Positions 24,012 through 31,936 of a stretch of 64,000 nt of DNA are shown piece by piece (positions within the stretch are counted from its first letter, which is position 1; each line of letters starts with the position of its first letter). The stretch is taken from contig MSXP01000005.1 of assembly GCA_002083635.1 (NCBI GenBank), positions 266,016-330,015 of the forward strand, written 5' to 3'. Origin of the DNA: Proteobacteria bacterium ST_bin12 (GTDB taxonomy: Bacteria; Pseudomonadota; Gammaproteobacteria; Burkholderiales; Methylophilaceae). The position numbers were made by a program, and so were the translations under genes. Below the pieces are notes generated by a model. The model searched no databases, was not told the origin of the DNA, and saw only the letters and a list, made by a program, of their open reading frames with translations.

Positions 24012-24698
24012 ATGAGTATTTCCGCATTAAACAATACAGAATCGTTACCGCGTATTCCCAGAATCAACGAGCTAGCACCAGATTTTGAGGCGAACTCCAC
24101 GCAAGGGCTAATAAAATTATCTAATTATATCGGCAAGCAATGGGTGGTTTTATTTGCGCATCCGGCTGATTTCACGCCAGTTTGCACCACGGAGTTTATT
24201 GGCTTTGCCAAACACGCTGATGCTTTTGCGCAACTTAACACGCAATTATTAGGTATTTCTGAAGACAGTAATTTCAGTCATTTGGCATGGATTGCCAATA
24301 TCAAACAAAATTTTGGCGTTAGCATTCCGTTTCCTGTGATTGATGACAGAGCAGGTCATGTTGCAGCTAAATTCGGTTTGATTCATCCGGGTGAATCGCA
24401 AACAGCCACGGTGCGTGCAGTATTTATCATCGATGATAAAGGCTTGATCCGTGCTTTTGTTTATTACCCATTGACGACTGGCCGCTCTGTTGAAGAGATT
24501 TTGCGGGTAGTTGAAGCGCTACAAGTTTCGGATAAGTACAAAGTCGCGACGCCAGAAGGCTGGCAAAAAGGCGATAAAGTGATTGTACCTGCGCCGGCCA
24601 CGCAGAAAGAAGCTGAATCACGCGCCAGCGAGGGTTATGAAACCACCGATTGGTATTTCAGCAAAAAATCATTACCACTAGAAACCAATATTAAATAA
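24012..24698 (+). CDS. Peroxiredoxin, 1-Cys Prx6 type
   Basis: It reduces hydrogen peroxide and organic hydroperoxides. The 228 residues match the Prx6 class in length. The active-site motif HPADFTPVCTTEF holds the peroxidatic Cys with the catalytic Thr three residues before it. The later FPVIDD and RAVFIIDDKGLIRAF segments belong to the thioredoxin fold, and a long C-terminal domain follows (from about residue 165). No resolving Cys is evident. In a sulfur district it may protect thiol chemistry. GGAG lies before the ATG. Terminators follow at 24758 and 24811. Confidence 0.93.
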   Translation: MSISALNNTESLPRIPRINELAPDFEANSTQGLIKLSNYIGKQWVVLFAHPADFTPVCTTEFIGFAKHADAFAQLNTQLLGISEDSNFSHLAWIANIKQNFGVSIPFPVIDDRAGHVAAKFGLIHPGESQTATVRAVFIIDDKGLIRAFVYYPLTTGRSVEEILRVVEALQVSDKYKVATPEGWQKGDKVIVPAPATQKEAESRASEGYETTDWYFSKKSLPLETNIK

Positions 24699-24757
24699 AA
24701 CAATGGGTTAGACTAATCTGATTTGATTCACACGCTGACTTTAAAGAGCATCTCCTC

Positions 24758-24793
24758 ATTCCGGCTACCATAAAAAAGGAGCCGGATTTTTTT
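24758..24793 (+). terminator. Intrinsic terminator after the peroxiredoxin gene
   Basis: CATTCCGGCTACC pairs imperfectly with GGAGCCGGAT, and a run of seven Ts follows. It is oriented to stop + strand transcripts of the peroxiredoxin gene. Confidence 0.65.
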
Positions 24794-24810
24794 GCGTAAG
24801 GCACAAATAA

Positions 24811-24846
24811 AAAAGACTTGTAAGCTAGCACTTACAAGTCTTTTTA
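24811..24846. terminator. Bidirectional intrinsic terminator
   Basis: AAAAGACTTGTAAG (24811-24824) and CTTACAAGTCTTTT (24831-24844) form a perfect 14-bp stem with a 6-base loop, with A and T runs on the two sides. It separates the + strand peroxiredoxin unit from the convergent encapsulin operon. Confidence 0.92.
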
Positions 24847-24901
24847 CATGAATGACAATTTAAAAGATTGAATTCACTAGTTTAAATCGATTAATTTCTA
24901 G

Positions 24902-26737
24902 TTATTTATGTGAGCTTAAACGCAACAATGCATTGGTCAATACATCGATTTCCGCATAGGTGTTATAAAACGCTAGAGAAGGTCGCACCGTTGTTTCGAC
25001 ACCAAAACGGCGCAAAATCGGTTGTGCGCAATGATGGCCGGAACGTACTGCAATACCTTCTTGATTTAAAGCAGCGCCCACTTCTTCACTTTTGTAACCT
25101 TCCAGAGTAAAAGATAACACGCTGGCTTTATCCTGCGCAGTACCAATCAACAGTAAACCCGGCACTTTGTTTAAAGCTGCCGTTGCGTACACCAATAATT
25201 CATGCTCATAACGCGCTATATTATCAATACCGATACGTTCAACATACGCCAATGCAGCACCTAAACCCACTGCATCGGCGATATTTCCCGTGCCAGCTTC
25301 AAATTTCGCGGGCGCTTCGTGATACACGGTTTTATCAAAAGTCACGTCTTGAATCATATTGCCGCCGCCTTGCCAAGCGGGCATATCATTCAATAATTCA
25401 GGTTTGCCATACAAAACGCCAATGCCCGTCGGGCCAAATACTTTATGCCCAGAAAAGACAAAAAAGTCCGCGTCCAAATCTTGTACATCTGTGCGCATAT
25501 GTGAAACTGATTGTGCGCCATCAAGCAATACTTTAGCGCCTGCACGATGCGCCATTTCTATCATTTTCGCCGCTGGCGTCACAGTGCCCAATGCGTTTGA
25601 TACTTGCGTAAATGACACTAATTTGACTTTAGGTGTGAGCAGTTTTTGATACTCATCTAGCAAAATCTGGCCACTATTATCCACAGGCGCTACTTTTAAT
25701 TTAGCGCCAGTTTCTTGGCAAAGCTGTTGCCACGGCACAATATTCGCGTGATGTTCGAGATGGGAAATTACAATCTCGTCGCCCGCACTTAAATGCTTTT
25801 TACCCCACGTTTTGGCAACCAGATTAATTGCTTCAGTCGTGCCGCGCACAAAAATAATATTATCTACGGATGGCGCATTGATAAATCTGCGCACCGTTTC
25901 GCGCGCGTCTTCGTAAGCGTCTGTCGCGCGCGCAGCAAGTTCATGCGCGGCGCGGTGAATGTTTGAATTTTCATGCGCGTAAAAGTAAGCAAGCCTGTCA
26001 ATCACTACTTGCGGCTTTTGTGTGGTTGCCGCGTTATCGAACCAAATCAGTGGCTTGCCATTTACTTGCTCGCTTAATATCGGAAAATCTTTGCGGATTA
26101 AATTGGCATCAAAAGCTGGATGTGCAGATGGCGCAATATTGCCAGCGTTCAAATTGTTTGGCGATTGTTGCAAAAAATAGAAAGCAGAGTCAGGTTTAGC
26201 TGTGGCTGCGGATTTAATGCTGGTATCAGACAACAAAGCACTTAACAACGCTTGTTGTGGAATATCCATTCCGCCTAATAATTGACTAATTTCCAGCTGA
26301 TTTTCAAAGCTGGGCGCATATTGCAAATGTGCAGCGCTAACATCATCCAAATTTTTAGCATTCACCAATCTACAAAATGCGGGCAAATCAGCCGAAGAAT
26401 TTGGCTGATTTAATGGGTTAAGTATTTTCTTAGGCTCGCGCGCATCAGACAAAGAAGCTGTTGATGGAATTTCGGCTGATTTTTGACCAAAGACGCCGAC
26501 AGGAAAACCTTCTGCGTAGATTTCACTCGCGATGCGCGATAACTCCGCTACATCTAATTGACCAGTCTGACTTGCATCTCGACCAATTGCTAATCCAGCC
26601 GCCATACGAGGATGTTCACCTGGTAAAGCGGCAAGCGTTTTTTCTGGACTAAAAAGAGCTTCTGGCTCGAACGATGACAAATCATGCACTCCATTCAAGT
26701 CGAAATTATTGGTCGTTATGCCATTATTTGTAATCAT
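24902..26737 (-). CDS. Cysteine desulfurase, family 2A encapsulin cargo protein
   Basis: A PLP enzyme that removes sulfur from L-cysteine as an enzyme-bound persulfide and releases alanine. The SufS-like core spans about residues 209-611: FDNAATTQKP, SHLEHHANIVPW, the PLP lysine K432 in SGHK, and the catalytic C570 in RSGHHCAQP. Ahead of it lies an extension of about 208 residues rich in Ala, Ser, Pro and Asn that SufS lacks; in family 2A systems such an extension loads the enzyme into the shell. The gene's first 14 bases overlap the end of the encapsulin gene, which is diagnostic context. Elemental sulfur storage has been shown for a related system in Acinetobacter; here it is inferred. Confidence 0.95.
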   Translation of the reverse strand: MITNNGITTNNFDLNGVHDLSSFEPEALFSPEKTLAALPGEHPRMAAGLAIGRDASQTGQLDVAELSRIASEIYAEGFPVGVFGQKSAEIPSTASLSDAREPKKILNPLNQPNSSADLPAFCRLVNAKNLDDVSAAHLQYAPSFENQLEISQLLGGMDIPQQALLSALLSDTSIKSAATAKPDSAFYFLQQSPNNLNAGNIAPSAHPAFDANLIRKDFPILSEQVNGKPLIWFDNAATTQKPQVVIDRLAYFYAHENSNIHRAAHELAARATDAYEDARETVRRFINAPSVDNIIFVRGTTEAINLVAKTWGKKHLSAGDEIVISHLEHHANIVPWQQLCQETGAKLKVAPVDNSGQILLDEYQKLLTPKVKLVSFTQVSNALGTVTPAAKMIEMAHRAGAKVLLDGAQSVSHMRTDVQDLDADFFVFSGHKVFGPTGIGVLYGKPELLNDMPAWQGGGNMIQDVTFDKTVYHEAPAKFEAGTGNIADAVGLGAALAYVERIGIDNIARYEHELLVYATAALNKVPGLLLIGTAQDKASVLSFTLEGYKSEEVGAALNQEGIAVRSGHHCAQPILRRFGVETTVRPSLAFYNTYAEIDVLTNALLRLSSHK

Positions 26738-27638
26738 AGTAGTTGCCTACATCGACATTTTCTAATACTGCAATCGCATCATCAGTTAATACCGCTAGCG
26801 AGCAATATAGTGAAACCAAATATGATGCGATGGCTTTGTGGTTAATACCCATAAAGCGTACAGATAACCCCATTGATTGTTGGCCTGGCAAGTTTGGCTG
26901 ATATAGCCCTACTACGCCTTGACGACTTTCACCTGTGCGCAATAATAATATGTTAGTTTTACCTTTAGTCACTCTTAATTTATCGCAAGGAATGATAGGA
27001 AAGCCACGCCATGTGATGAACTGTGATCCAAATAATGAAACCGTTGGTGGCGGTACACCGCGACGTGTGCATTCACGACCAAATGCAGCAATGGCTTGTG
27101 GGTGTGCTAAAAAGAATGCGGGTTCTTTCCAAACTTTAGATAATAGTTCATCAAAGTCATCTGGTGTAGGAGCGCCAGTGCGAGATTTTACGCGTTGTGA
27201 AGCAGCAACGTTGTTTAGCAAACCATATTCAGCATTGTTAATCAATTCGCTTTCTTGGCGTTCTTTTACTACTTCAATGGTTAAGCGTAATTGCTCTTTG
27301 ATTTGATTGTGCGGGCTACTATAAAGGTCAGAAACACGTGTGTGCACATCAACCACAGTGTTTACAGCGTTTAATACATATTCACGGCCCCACTCTTCGT
27401 AGTCGACAAAGGTATTCGGCAATTCACGTTCATCTTTTGCTGAGCAATCGACTTCAATCGCACCAGGATTCTTAGCTTTGTTTACTCGGTAAATACCTGC
27501 TTCAACTGGCACCCAATGTAATAAATGTACCAGCCAACGTGGTGTAATAATATCCAGCATTGGTACCGTTTTGGTAGCATTGGCAAGCGTGCGTGCGGCG
27601 ACATCATTTAATGCGGTTTGAATTTGCTGTTCTGCCAT
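26724..27638 (-). CDS. Family 2A encapsulin shell protein (SrpI-like)
   Basis: The 304-residue protein self-assembles into an icosahedral nanocompartment. It resembles SrpI of cyanobacteria: LSxLHWVPVEAG-like N-terminal region (residues 34-46), the E-loop region around VVDVHTRVSDLYSSPHNQIK, RLTIEVVKERQESELINN, HPQAIAAFGRECTRRGVPPP and the terminal NVDVGNYYDYK. The HK97 phage-capsid fold is family knowledge. Its GGAG site lies about 8 bases before the ATG. It lies between the serine acetyltransferase gene (22 bp upstream) and the cargo desulfurase (14-bp overlap). The operon order fits known family 2A clusters. Confidence 0.95.
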   Translation of the reverse strand: MAEQQIQTALNDVAARTLANATKTVPMLDIITPRWLVHLLHWVPVEAGIYRVNKAKNPGAIEVDCSAKDERELPNTFVDYEEWGREYVLNAVNTVVDVHTRVSDLYSSPHNQIKEQLRLTIEVVKERQESELINNAEYGLLNNVAASQRVKSRTGAPTPDDFDELLSKVWKEPAFFLAHPQAIAAFGRECTRRGVPPPTVSLFGSQFITWRGFPIIPCDKLRVTKGKTNILLLRTGESRQGVVGLYQPNLPGQQSMGLSVRFMGINHKAIASYLVSLYCSLAVLTDDAIAVLENVDVGNYYDYK

Positions 27639-27660
27639 GTAAATCTCCTATTAATATTGG

Positions 27661-28671
27661 CTAATGTGTTTGAGTAATTTCTGATGAATTGATTGGGTTA
27701 AGTTTGTTTGCTATTAAAGGGCTTGCTTGTGTTTGCGCCTGCGTAATATTGCTATTTTCTGGCACACTGCGCGTCAGCCATACATTGCCGCCAATTGCAG
27801 AGCCTTTGCCAATCGTGATGCGGCCCAGCACTGTTGCTCCCGCGTAAATCACCACATCATCTTCTACAATTGGATGGCGTGCATGACTTTTTAACAAATT
27901 GCCATTTTCATCGGTAGGAAAACGTTTTGCGCCTAAAGTGACGGCTTGATAAATACGCACATGCTTGCCGATAATTGTCGTTTCGCCAATTACAACGCCT
28001 GTACCATGATCAATAAAAAAGCTCTCATCAATCTGCGCGCCCGGATGAATATCAATACCAGTCGCAGAATGCGCGATTTCTGAAATCATGCGTGCAATCA
28101 ACGGCAAACCTAATTTGTGCAATACATTCGCAAGCCTATAGTGCGTAATTGCGAGAATACCTGGATAACACACCAGCACTTCATCAACACTTCTTGCAGC
28201 TGGGTCGCCTTCAAAAGCTGCTTTGATATCGGTATCTAATAACAGTCGAATTGTAGGTAGTTGCTGGGCAAACTCTTTCACTATTTCTAGTGGTGTTTTT
28301 AAGGCATTTTGAGTGTTAAATTGGTGCTCGGTCGGCAGTTGATTCAATGAGTCAGCGGCGAAATTCAGCTCCAATTTCACTTGCGTCACTAAATCACGTA
28401 AGACCACATCTAAAGTATGTCCCACAAAATAATCGACACCTTCATCTTTTAAATCGGGCAATCCTAAACGATTAGGAAACAAAGCAGCGGCTAAACCTTC
28501 TACGATGGATTGCAACACTTTGCGAGCAGGCAATTTCGGCGGTTTATCGCGACGCTTTCTATGCTCTAGTGAAGACAAACGCAAATCGCGCAGAGCGCTG
28601 ACAATTTCACCAATACCTAAATCATTGCTGTCGGCTATCGGTGAAAACTGTTGATCTGAATTTATTTTCAT
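27661..28671 (-). CDS. Serine O-acetyltransferase (EpsC/CysE-like)
   Basis: It makes O-acetylserine, the carbon acceptor for sulfide in cysteine synthesis. The better start is the ATG at 28671 (MKINSDQQ, with GAG upstream), giving 336 residues; a TTG 48 bp earlier is less likely. After a long helical N-terminal domain comes the left-handed beta-helix acyltransferase: ATGIDIHPGAQID, FIDHGTGVVIGETT, GKHVRIYQAVTLGA, VVIYAGATVLG and IGKGSAIGGNVWLT. Catalytic His residues are visible in DIHPG and DHGTG. First gene of the encapsulin operon, it supplies the pathway whose product, cysteine, feeds the encapsulated desulfurase. Confidence 0.93.
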   Translation of the reverse strand: MKINSDQQFSPIADSNDLGIGEIVSALRDLRLSSLEHRKRRDKPPKLPARKVLQSIVEGLAAALFPNRLGLPDLKDEGVDYFVGHTLDVVLRDLVTQVKLELNFAADSLNQLPTEHQFNTQNALKTPLEIVKEFAQQLPTIRLLLDTDIKAAFEGDPAARSVDEVLVCYPGILAITHYRLANVLHKLGLPLIARMISEIAHSATGIDIHPGAQIDESFFIDHGTGVVIGETTIIGKHVRIYQAVTLGAKRFPTDENGNLLKSHARHPIVEDDVVIYAGATVLGRITIGKGSAIGGNVWLTRSVPENSNITQAQTQASPLIANKLNPINSSEITQTH

Positions 28672-28730
28672 TAAGTTTTTCTCAAGTACTTTTTGCCAAA
28701 AACAACGCGGCGCTCGCAATATCCCAAATC

Positions 28731-28773
28731 GTTAAAAACAAAAAAGCCAGCGGTCTACTCGACTCGCTGGCTT
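28731..28773 (-). terminator. Intrinsic terminator in the leader of the encapsulin operon
   Basis: Reading the - strand, AAGCCAGCG (28773-28765) pairs perfectly with CGCTGGCTT (28752-28744), followed by TTTTTTGTTTTT. A small CCGG-ACAA-CCGG stem lies directly before it. It is about 60 bp upstream of the acetyltransferase start, in the right orientation to cut off that operon's own transcription. That position points to attenuation, or to the 3' end of a small RNA made from the leader. No known riboswitch aptamer was recognised in the roughly 150 bp before it. Confidence 0.8.
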
Positions 28774-28820
28774 CCGGTTGTCCGGTCAGCACACGCTAAC
28801 ACACTCATTAAAACAGCCAT
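28755..28820 (-). CDS. Candidate leader peptide before the encapsulin operon (21 aa)
   Basis: A short frame starts at ATG 28820 (MAVLMSVLACADR...) and ends in the loop of the terminator hairpin, with TAG at 28755-28757. It has one Cys and no run of a single amino acid. No clear Shine-Dalgarno sequence precedes it. The overlap of its last codons with the terminator stem is what transcription attenuation by translation would need, but the coding claim rests only on this arrangement. Confidence 0.3.
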   Translation of the reverse strand: MAVLMSVLACADRTTGSQRVE

Positions 28821-29081
28821 TTAGTTTTCTTAAACAGCTTTTAGGTTATTGGGTTTGGTATTGTTTTACCACCTTATTTTAACTTTTTTCTAAGATTCAC
28901 TCATTAATATCTGTTTTAATATACCAGATAAAAAAATCGCTGCAAGTGATTTAAAGAGGTATTAATGCATTTTTCTTATATTACCTTTAAGCATAAACAT
29001 ATCATTTATTATTCTTTTACATTATTTAAGTCCTCGCGTAAAGTGCGCTTATTCTGAATTTAAAAAACAAAGGCGGTTGTC
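28774..29081. other. Divergent regulatory region between the two sulfur operons
   Basis: About 300 bp separate the encapsulin-operon leader terminator (- strand) from the second sulfate-binding gene (+ strand). I see no credible gene beyond the 21-aa frame. On the - strand AGCTGTTTAAG and GGCTGTTTTAA are near-direct repeats at about 28811-28842. The region is very AT-rich and probably holds both promoters and sites for a CysB-type activator; none can be assigned. Confidence 0.4.
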
Positions 29082-30080
29082 ATGTTTAAAAAAATAAGCT
29101 TAGTTAGTGCAATCTTCTCAGCAGGCATATTACTGTCTACAAATGCCTTTGCAGACAGCACATTGTTAAATGTTTCGTACGATGTAACGCGCGAATTCTA
29201 TAAGGATTTGAATCCTGCATTTATCAAATTTTGGAAGCAGAAAACTGGCGAAACGGTAACGATTAATCAATCGCATGGCGGTTCAGCTAAACAAGCGCGC
29301 TCTGTTGCTGATGGTCTTGAAGCAGATATTATCAGCATGAACCAATCACCCGATATTGATATTCTGCACGACCGCGCGAAATTAATCCCTAAAGATTGGC
29401 AAAAACGTCTGCCACATGCCAGTTCGCCCACTTCTTCAACTATCGTATTTTTAGTGCGGCAAGGTAACCCCAAGCAAATTAAAGATTGGGACGATTTAAT
29501 CAAACCTGGTGTCGCGGCAGTTATTCCAAACCCCAAAACTTCAGGCAACGGTAAATATAGTTATCTTGCGGCCTGGGGCTATGTGCTTAAAAAAGGCGGC
29601 AATGATGCGCAAGCGAAAGAATTTGTCAGCAAATTGTTTAAGAACGTGCCTGTATTAGATACAGGCGGTCGCGGCGCAACCACCACCTTTGCACAACGTG
29701 AAATTGGCGACGTTTTATTGACTTTTGAAAACGAAGTGAATCTAATTAATAAAGAATTAGGCAATAAATTTGATGTTGTTTACCCAAAATCTAGCATTCT
29801 GGCGGAAAACCCAATTGCGGTTGTGGACAAATATATCGATAAACACAAAACGCGCGAAGTTGCAGAAGCTTATGCGGATTTTCATTATTCTGAAACTGGG
29901 CAGGAAATTGCTGCTAAGCATTACATCAGGCCCAGCTTAGAAACTGTATTGGCAAAACACAGTGCGAATTTTAAAGCGATTGATTTATTTAGCGTGGATG
30001 AAGTATTTGGTGGCTGGGCAAAAGCACAAAAAACACATTTTGCCGATGGCGGTAGCTTTGACTCGATTTACAGTAAGTGA
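29082..30080 (+). CDS. Sulfate ABC transporter substrate-binding protein, second subclass
   Basis: A 332-residue periplasmic protein with signal peptide (cleavage after NAFA, about residue 24). It keeps the Sbp fold and the SHGGSAKQA loop but differs from the copy at 22395 in ligand loops: SMNQSPD instead of TLALAYD, PKTSGNGKYSYLAAW instead of SGGARWN, and LLTFENEV instead of LLAWENEA. Pseudomonas-type Sbp proteins carry the same variant loops. It starts the operon that continues with an EAL protein and the CysTWA permease. Substrate is probably sulfate; a different affinity or anion is possible. AAAGGCGG lies before the ATG. Confidence 0.93.
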   Translation: MFKKISLVSAIFSAGILLSTNAFADSTLLNVSYDVTREFYKDLNPAFIKFWKQKTGETVTINQSHGGSAKQARSVADGLEADIISMNQSPDIDILHDRAKLIPKDWQKRLPHASSPTSSTIVFLVRQGNPKQIKDWDDLIKPGVAAVIPNPKTSGNGKYSYLAAWGYVLKKGGNDAQAKEFVSKLFKNVPVLDTGGRGATTTFAQREIGDVLLTFENEVNLINKELGNKFDVVYPKSSILAENPIAVVDKYIDKHKTREVAEAYADFHYSETGQEIAAKHYIRPSLETVLAKHSANFKAIDLFSVDEVFGGWAKAQKTHFADGGSFDSIYSK

Positions 30081-30116
30081 GCAACCAAGACTTAACACTA
30101 AAAAGGATATAAAAAA

Positions 30117-31022
30117 ATGGCAGATATAGAAAATAAAAATCAGAAAAATAAAGAACTGAGAATTGCACATACGCACATTGAGCAACTGAGATTACAACTC
30201 AAAGAATCCTTGTTTTTAGAGCTGGACGAATACGGTTTGGCTGAACAATCGACGGGCGAATTCAACAGTACCTTTTTAGGCGTGCAATTAAACAGCGCTT
30301 TTCAGCCGATATACGACAGCTTGGCGGGCGATTTATTTGGTCACGAAGCTTTGTTACGACCATCTTTAGGTGGCGAATTGCCCAGCACATCTGATTTCGC
30401 CTACAGCTACGCTGCGCAATCAGGTAAATTAGTACCATTCGATCGCGTCAGCCGTGCTTTGCATGTGCTGAATTTCAGACAGATTTTTGCCGAAAACGGT
30501 TTGTTGTTTTTAACAGTGCATCCCAATCTTTTAATTTCTGTTAATGCGCATGGCAAAGTATTTGAACGTATATTACATGCCAATTCTGTGCCCACAGACC
30601 GCGTGGTGATTCAAATTGATGAAGGTTTAGTTGCACAAGATAAGCCGTTGATTGAAGCGATTCAAAATTATCGTGACCGCGGTTATCGCATCGCACTTGA
30701 GCATTTTGGCAACACCCATTCGCATATCGACCGTCTTTGGAAACTGGCGCCAGATTTTGTTAAGTTAGACAGCAGCCTCATTCAGCAAGCCCAAACCAAT
30801 GACCATTTATACAAAATTCTGCCAAGCTTGATCAGCGGCGTGAAAGAGCTGGACGCGCGCGCGGTGATAACTGGAGTTGAAACGCAAACGCAGTTAAATA
30901 TTGCCATTGAAAGTGGCGCAACATTACTACAGGGTGATTTTCTGGGGAAAGCAGTGGCAGCAAAAGAGCTGCAAAAAGTGCATGTTTCTAATGCATTAAG
31001 TAACAAATTACACGCAGCTTAA
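30117..31022 (+). CDS. Degenerate EAL-domain protein in the sulfate operon
   Basis: A 301-residue protein with a helical N-terminus (about 1-50) and an EAL fold. EALLRP survives near residue 75 and IDEG near 165, but the paired aspartates of active phosphodiesterases (DDFGTGYS) read EHFGNTHS, and the EGVE motif reads TGVETQTQ. Lys in FVKLD is kept. Catalysis on c-di-GMP therefore looks impaired; the protein may bind the nucleotide or a partner. Its place between the sbp and cysT genes (36 and 47 bp gaps) links it to sulfate uptake. It has no membrane segment or sensor domain. Confidence 0.85.
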   Translation: MADIENKNQKNKELRIAHTHIEQLRLQLKESLFLELDEYGLAEQSTGEFNSTFLGVQLNSAFQPIYDSLAGDLFGHEALLRPSLGGELPSTSDFAYSYAAQSGKLVPFDRVSRALHVLNFRQIFAENGLLFLTVHPNLLISVNAHGKVFERILHANSVPTDRVVIQIDEGLVAQDKPLIEAIQNYRDRGYRIALEHFGNTHSHIDRLWKLAPDFVKLDSSLIQQAQTNDHLYKILPSLISGVKELDARAVITGVETQTQLNIAIESGATLLQGDFLGKAVAAKELQKVHVSNALSNKLHAA

Positions 31023-31069
31023 TTGGCATAAACGCAGCGACTTATCGCTAAAAAATGGATTGAATTTAT

Positions 31070-31900
31070 ATGGCAAAGCAAAAAAACGTGCTTCCTGGTT
31101 TTAATTTATCTCTAGGATTTACAATTTTTTATCTCAGTTTGATTGTGCTGATTCCACTGTCGGCCGCGTTTATTAAAACCACCGAAATGAGTTTCAATGA
31201 GTTTTGGACGGTGGTGAGCGCGCCAAGGGTGGTCGCGTCTTATCAGTTAACGTTTGGCGCATCGTTAATTGGCGCACTCATTAACGCAGTTTTTGGACTA
31301 CTTACCGCATGGGTTTTGGTGCGCTACACTTTTCCGGGGAAAAAAATTATTGATGCGTTGGTCGATTTACCATTTGCGTTACCAACTGCGGTGGCGGGAA
31401 TTGCGCTAACCGCAGTGTATTCAGGCAATGGCTGGATTGGTCAGTGGCTAGAACCGCTCGGCATTAAGGTTGCATTTACACCAATCGGCGTGATTGTTGC
31501 GCTTACTTTTATTGGCTTGCCATTTGTGGTGCGCACTGTGCAGCCTGTGCTAGAAGATTTAGAAGCTGAAACCGAAGAAGCTGCGGCCAGCTTGGGCGCG
31601 AATCGTTGGCAAACATTTACAAAAATTATTTTTCCTGCCATTTGGCCAGCTTTGCTAACAGGCTTTGCTTTAGCCTTTGCCAGAGCGATTGGTGAATATG
31701 GTTCAGTGATTTTTATTGCAGGCAATGTGCCTTTCGTATCTGAAATCACGCCACTGATTATTATTACTAAACTGGAACAGTATGAATATGCCAGTGCAAC
31801 AGCGGTCGCCGTAGTGATGCTGGTAATTTCATTTTTGCTATTATTTGCGATTAATGGCTTGCAATGGTGGGTGAATCGCCGTGCCAGCGCACTTAGTTAA
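31070..31900 (+). CDS. cysT: Sulfate ABC transporter permease CysT (CysU)
   Basis: An inner-membrane permease of 276 residues with about six transmembrane segments, the first at about 15-37. The inner-membrane coupling motif is seen in EEAAASLGANRWQTFTKIIFP, and PFVSEITPLIIITKLEQYEY is typical of CysT. With CysW and CysA it forms the sulfate/thiosulfate importer served by the two Sbp proteins. It lies 47 bp after the EAL gene and 36 bp before cysW in one operon. Confidence 0.96.
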   Translation: MAKQKNVLPGFNLSLGFTIFYLSLIVLIPLSAAFIKTTEMSFNEFWTVVSAPRVVASYQLTFGASLIGALINAVFGLLTAWVLVRYTFPGKKIIDALVDLPFALPTAVAGIALTAVYSGNGWIGQWLEPLGIKVAFTPIGVIVALTFIGLPFVVRTVQPVLEDLEAETEEAAASLGANRWQTFTKIIFPAIWPALLTGFALAFARAIGEYGSVIFIAGNVPFVSEITPLIIITKLEQYEYASATAVAVVMLVISFLLLFAINGLQWWVNRRASALS

Positions 31901-31936
31901 CACATCAATCATACGCAAAAATAAAAGGAACAATCA

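Noticed and set aside
28774..28960. Known riboswitch (SAM, SAH, TPP or similar) before the encapsulin operon
   Set aside because: No known aptamer core was recognised. Only the terminator and small stems are clear. A covariance-model search is the deciding test.
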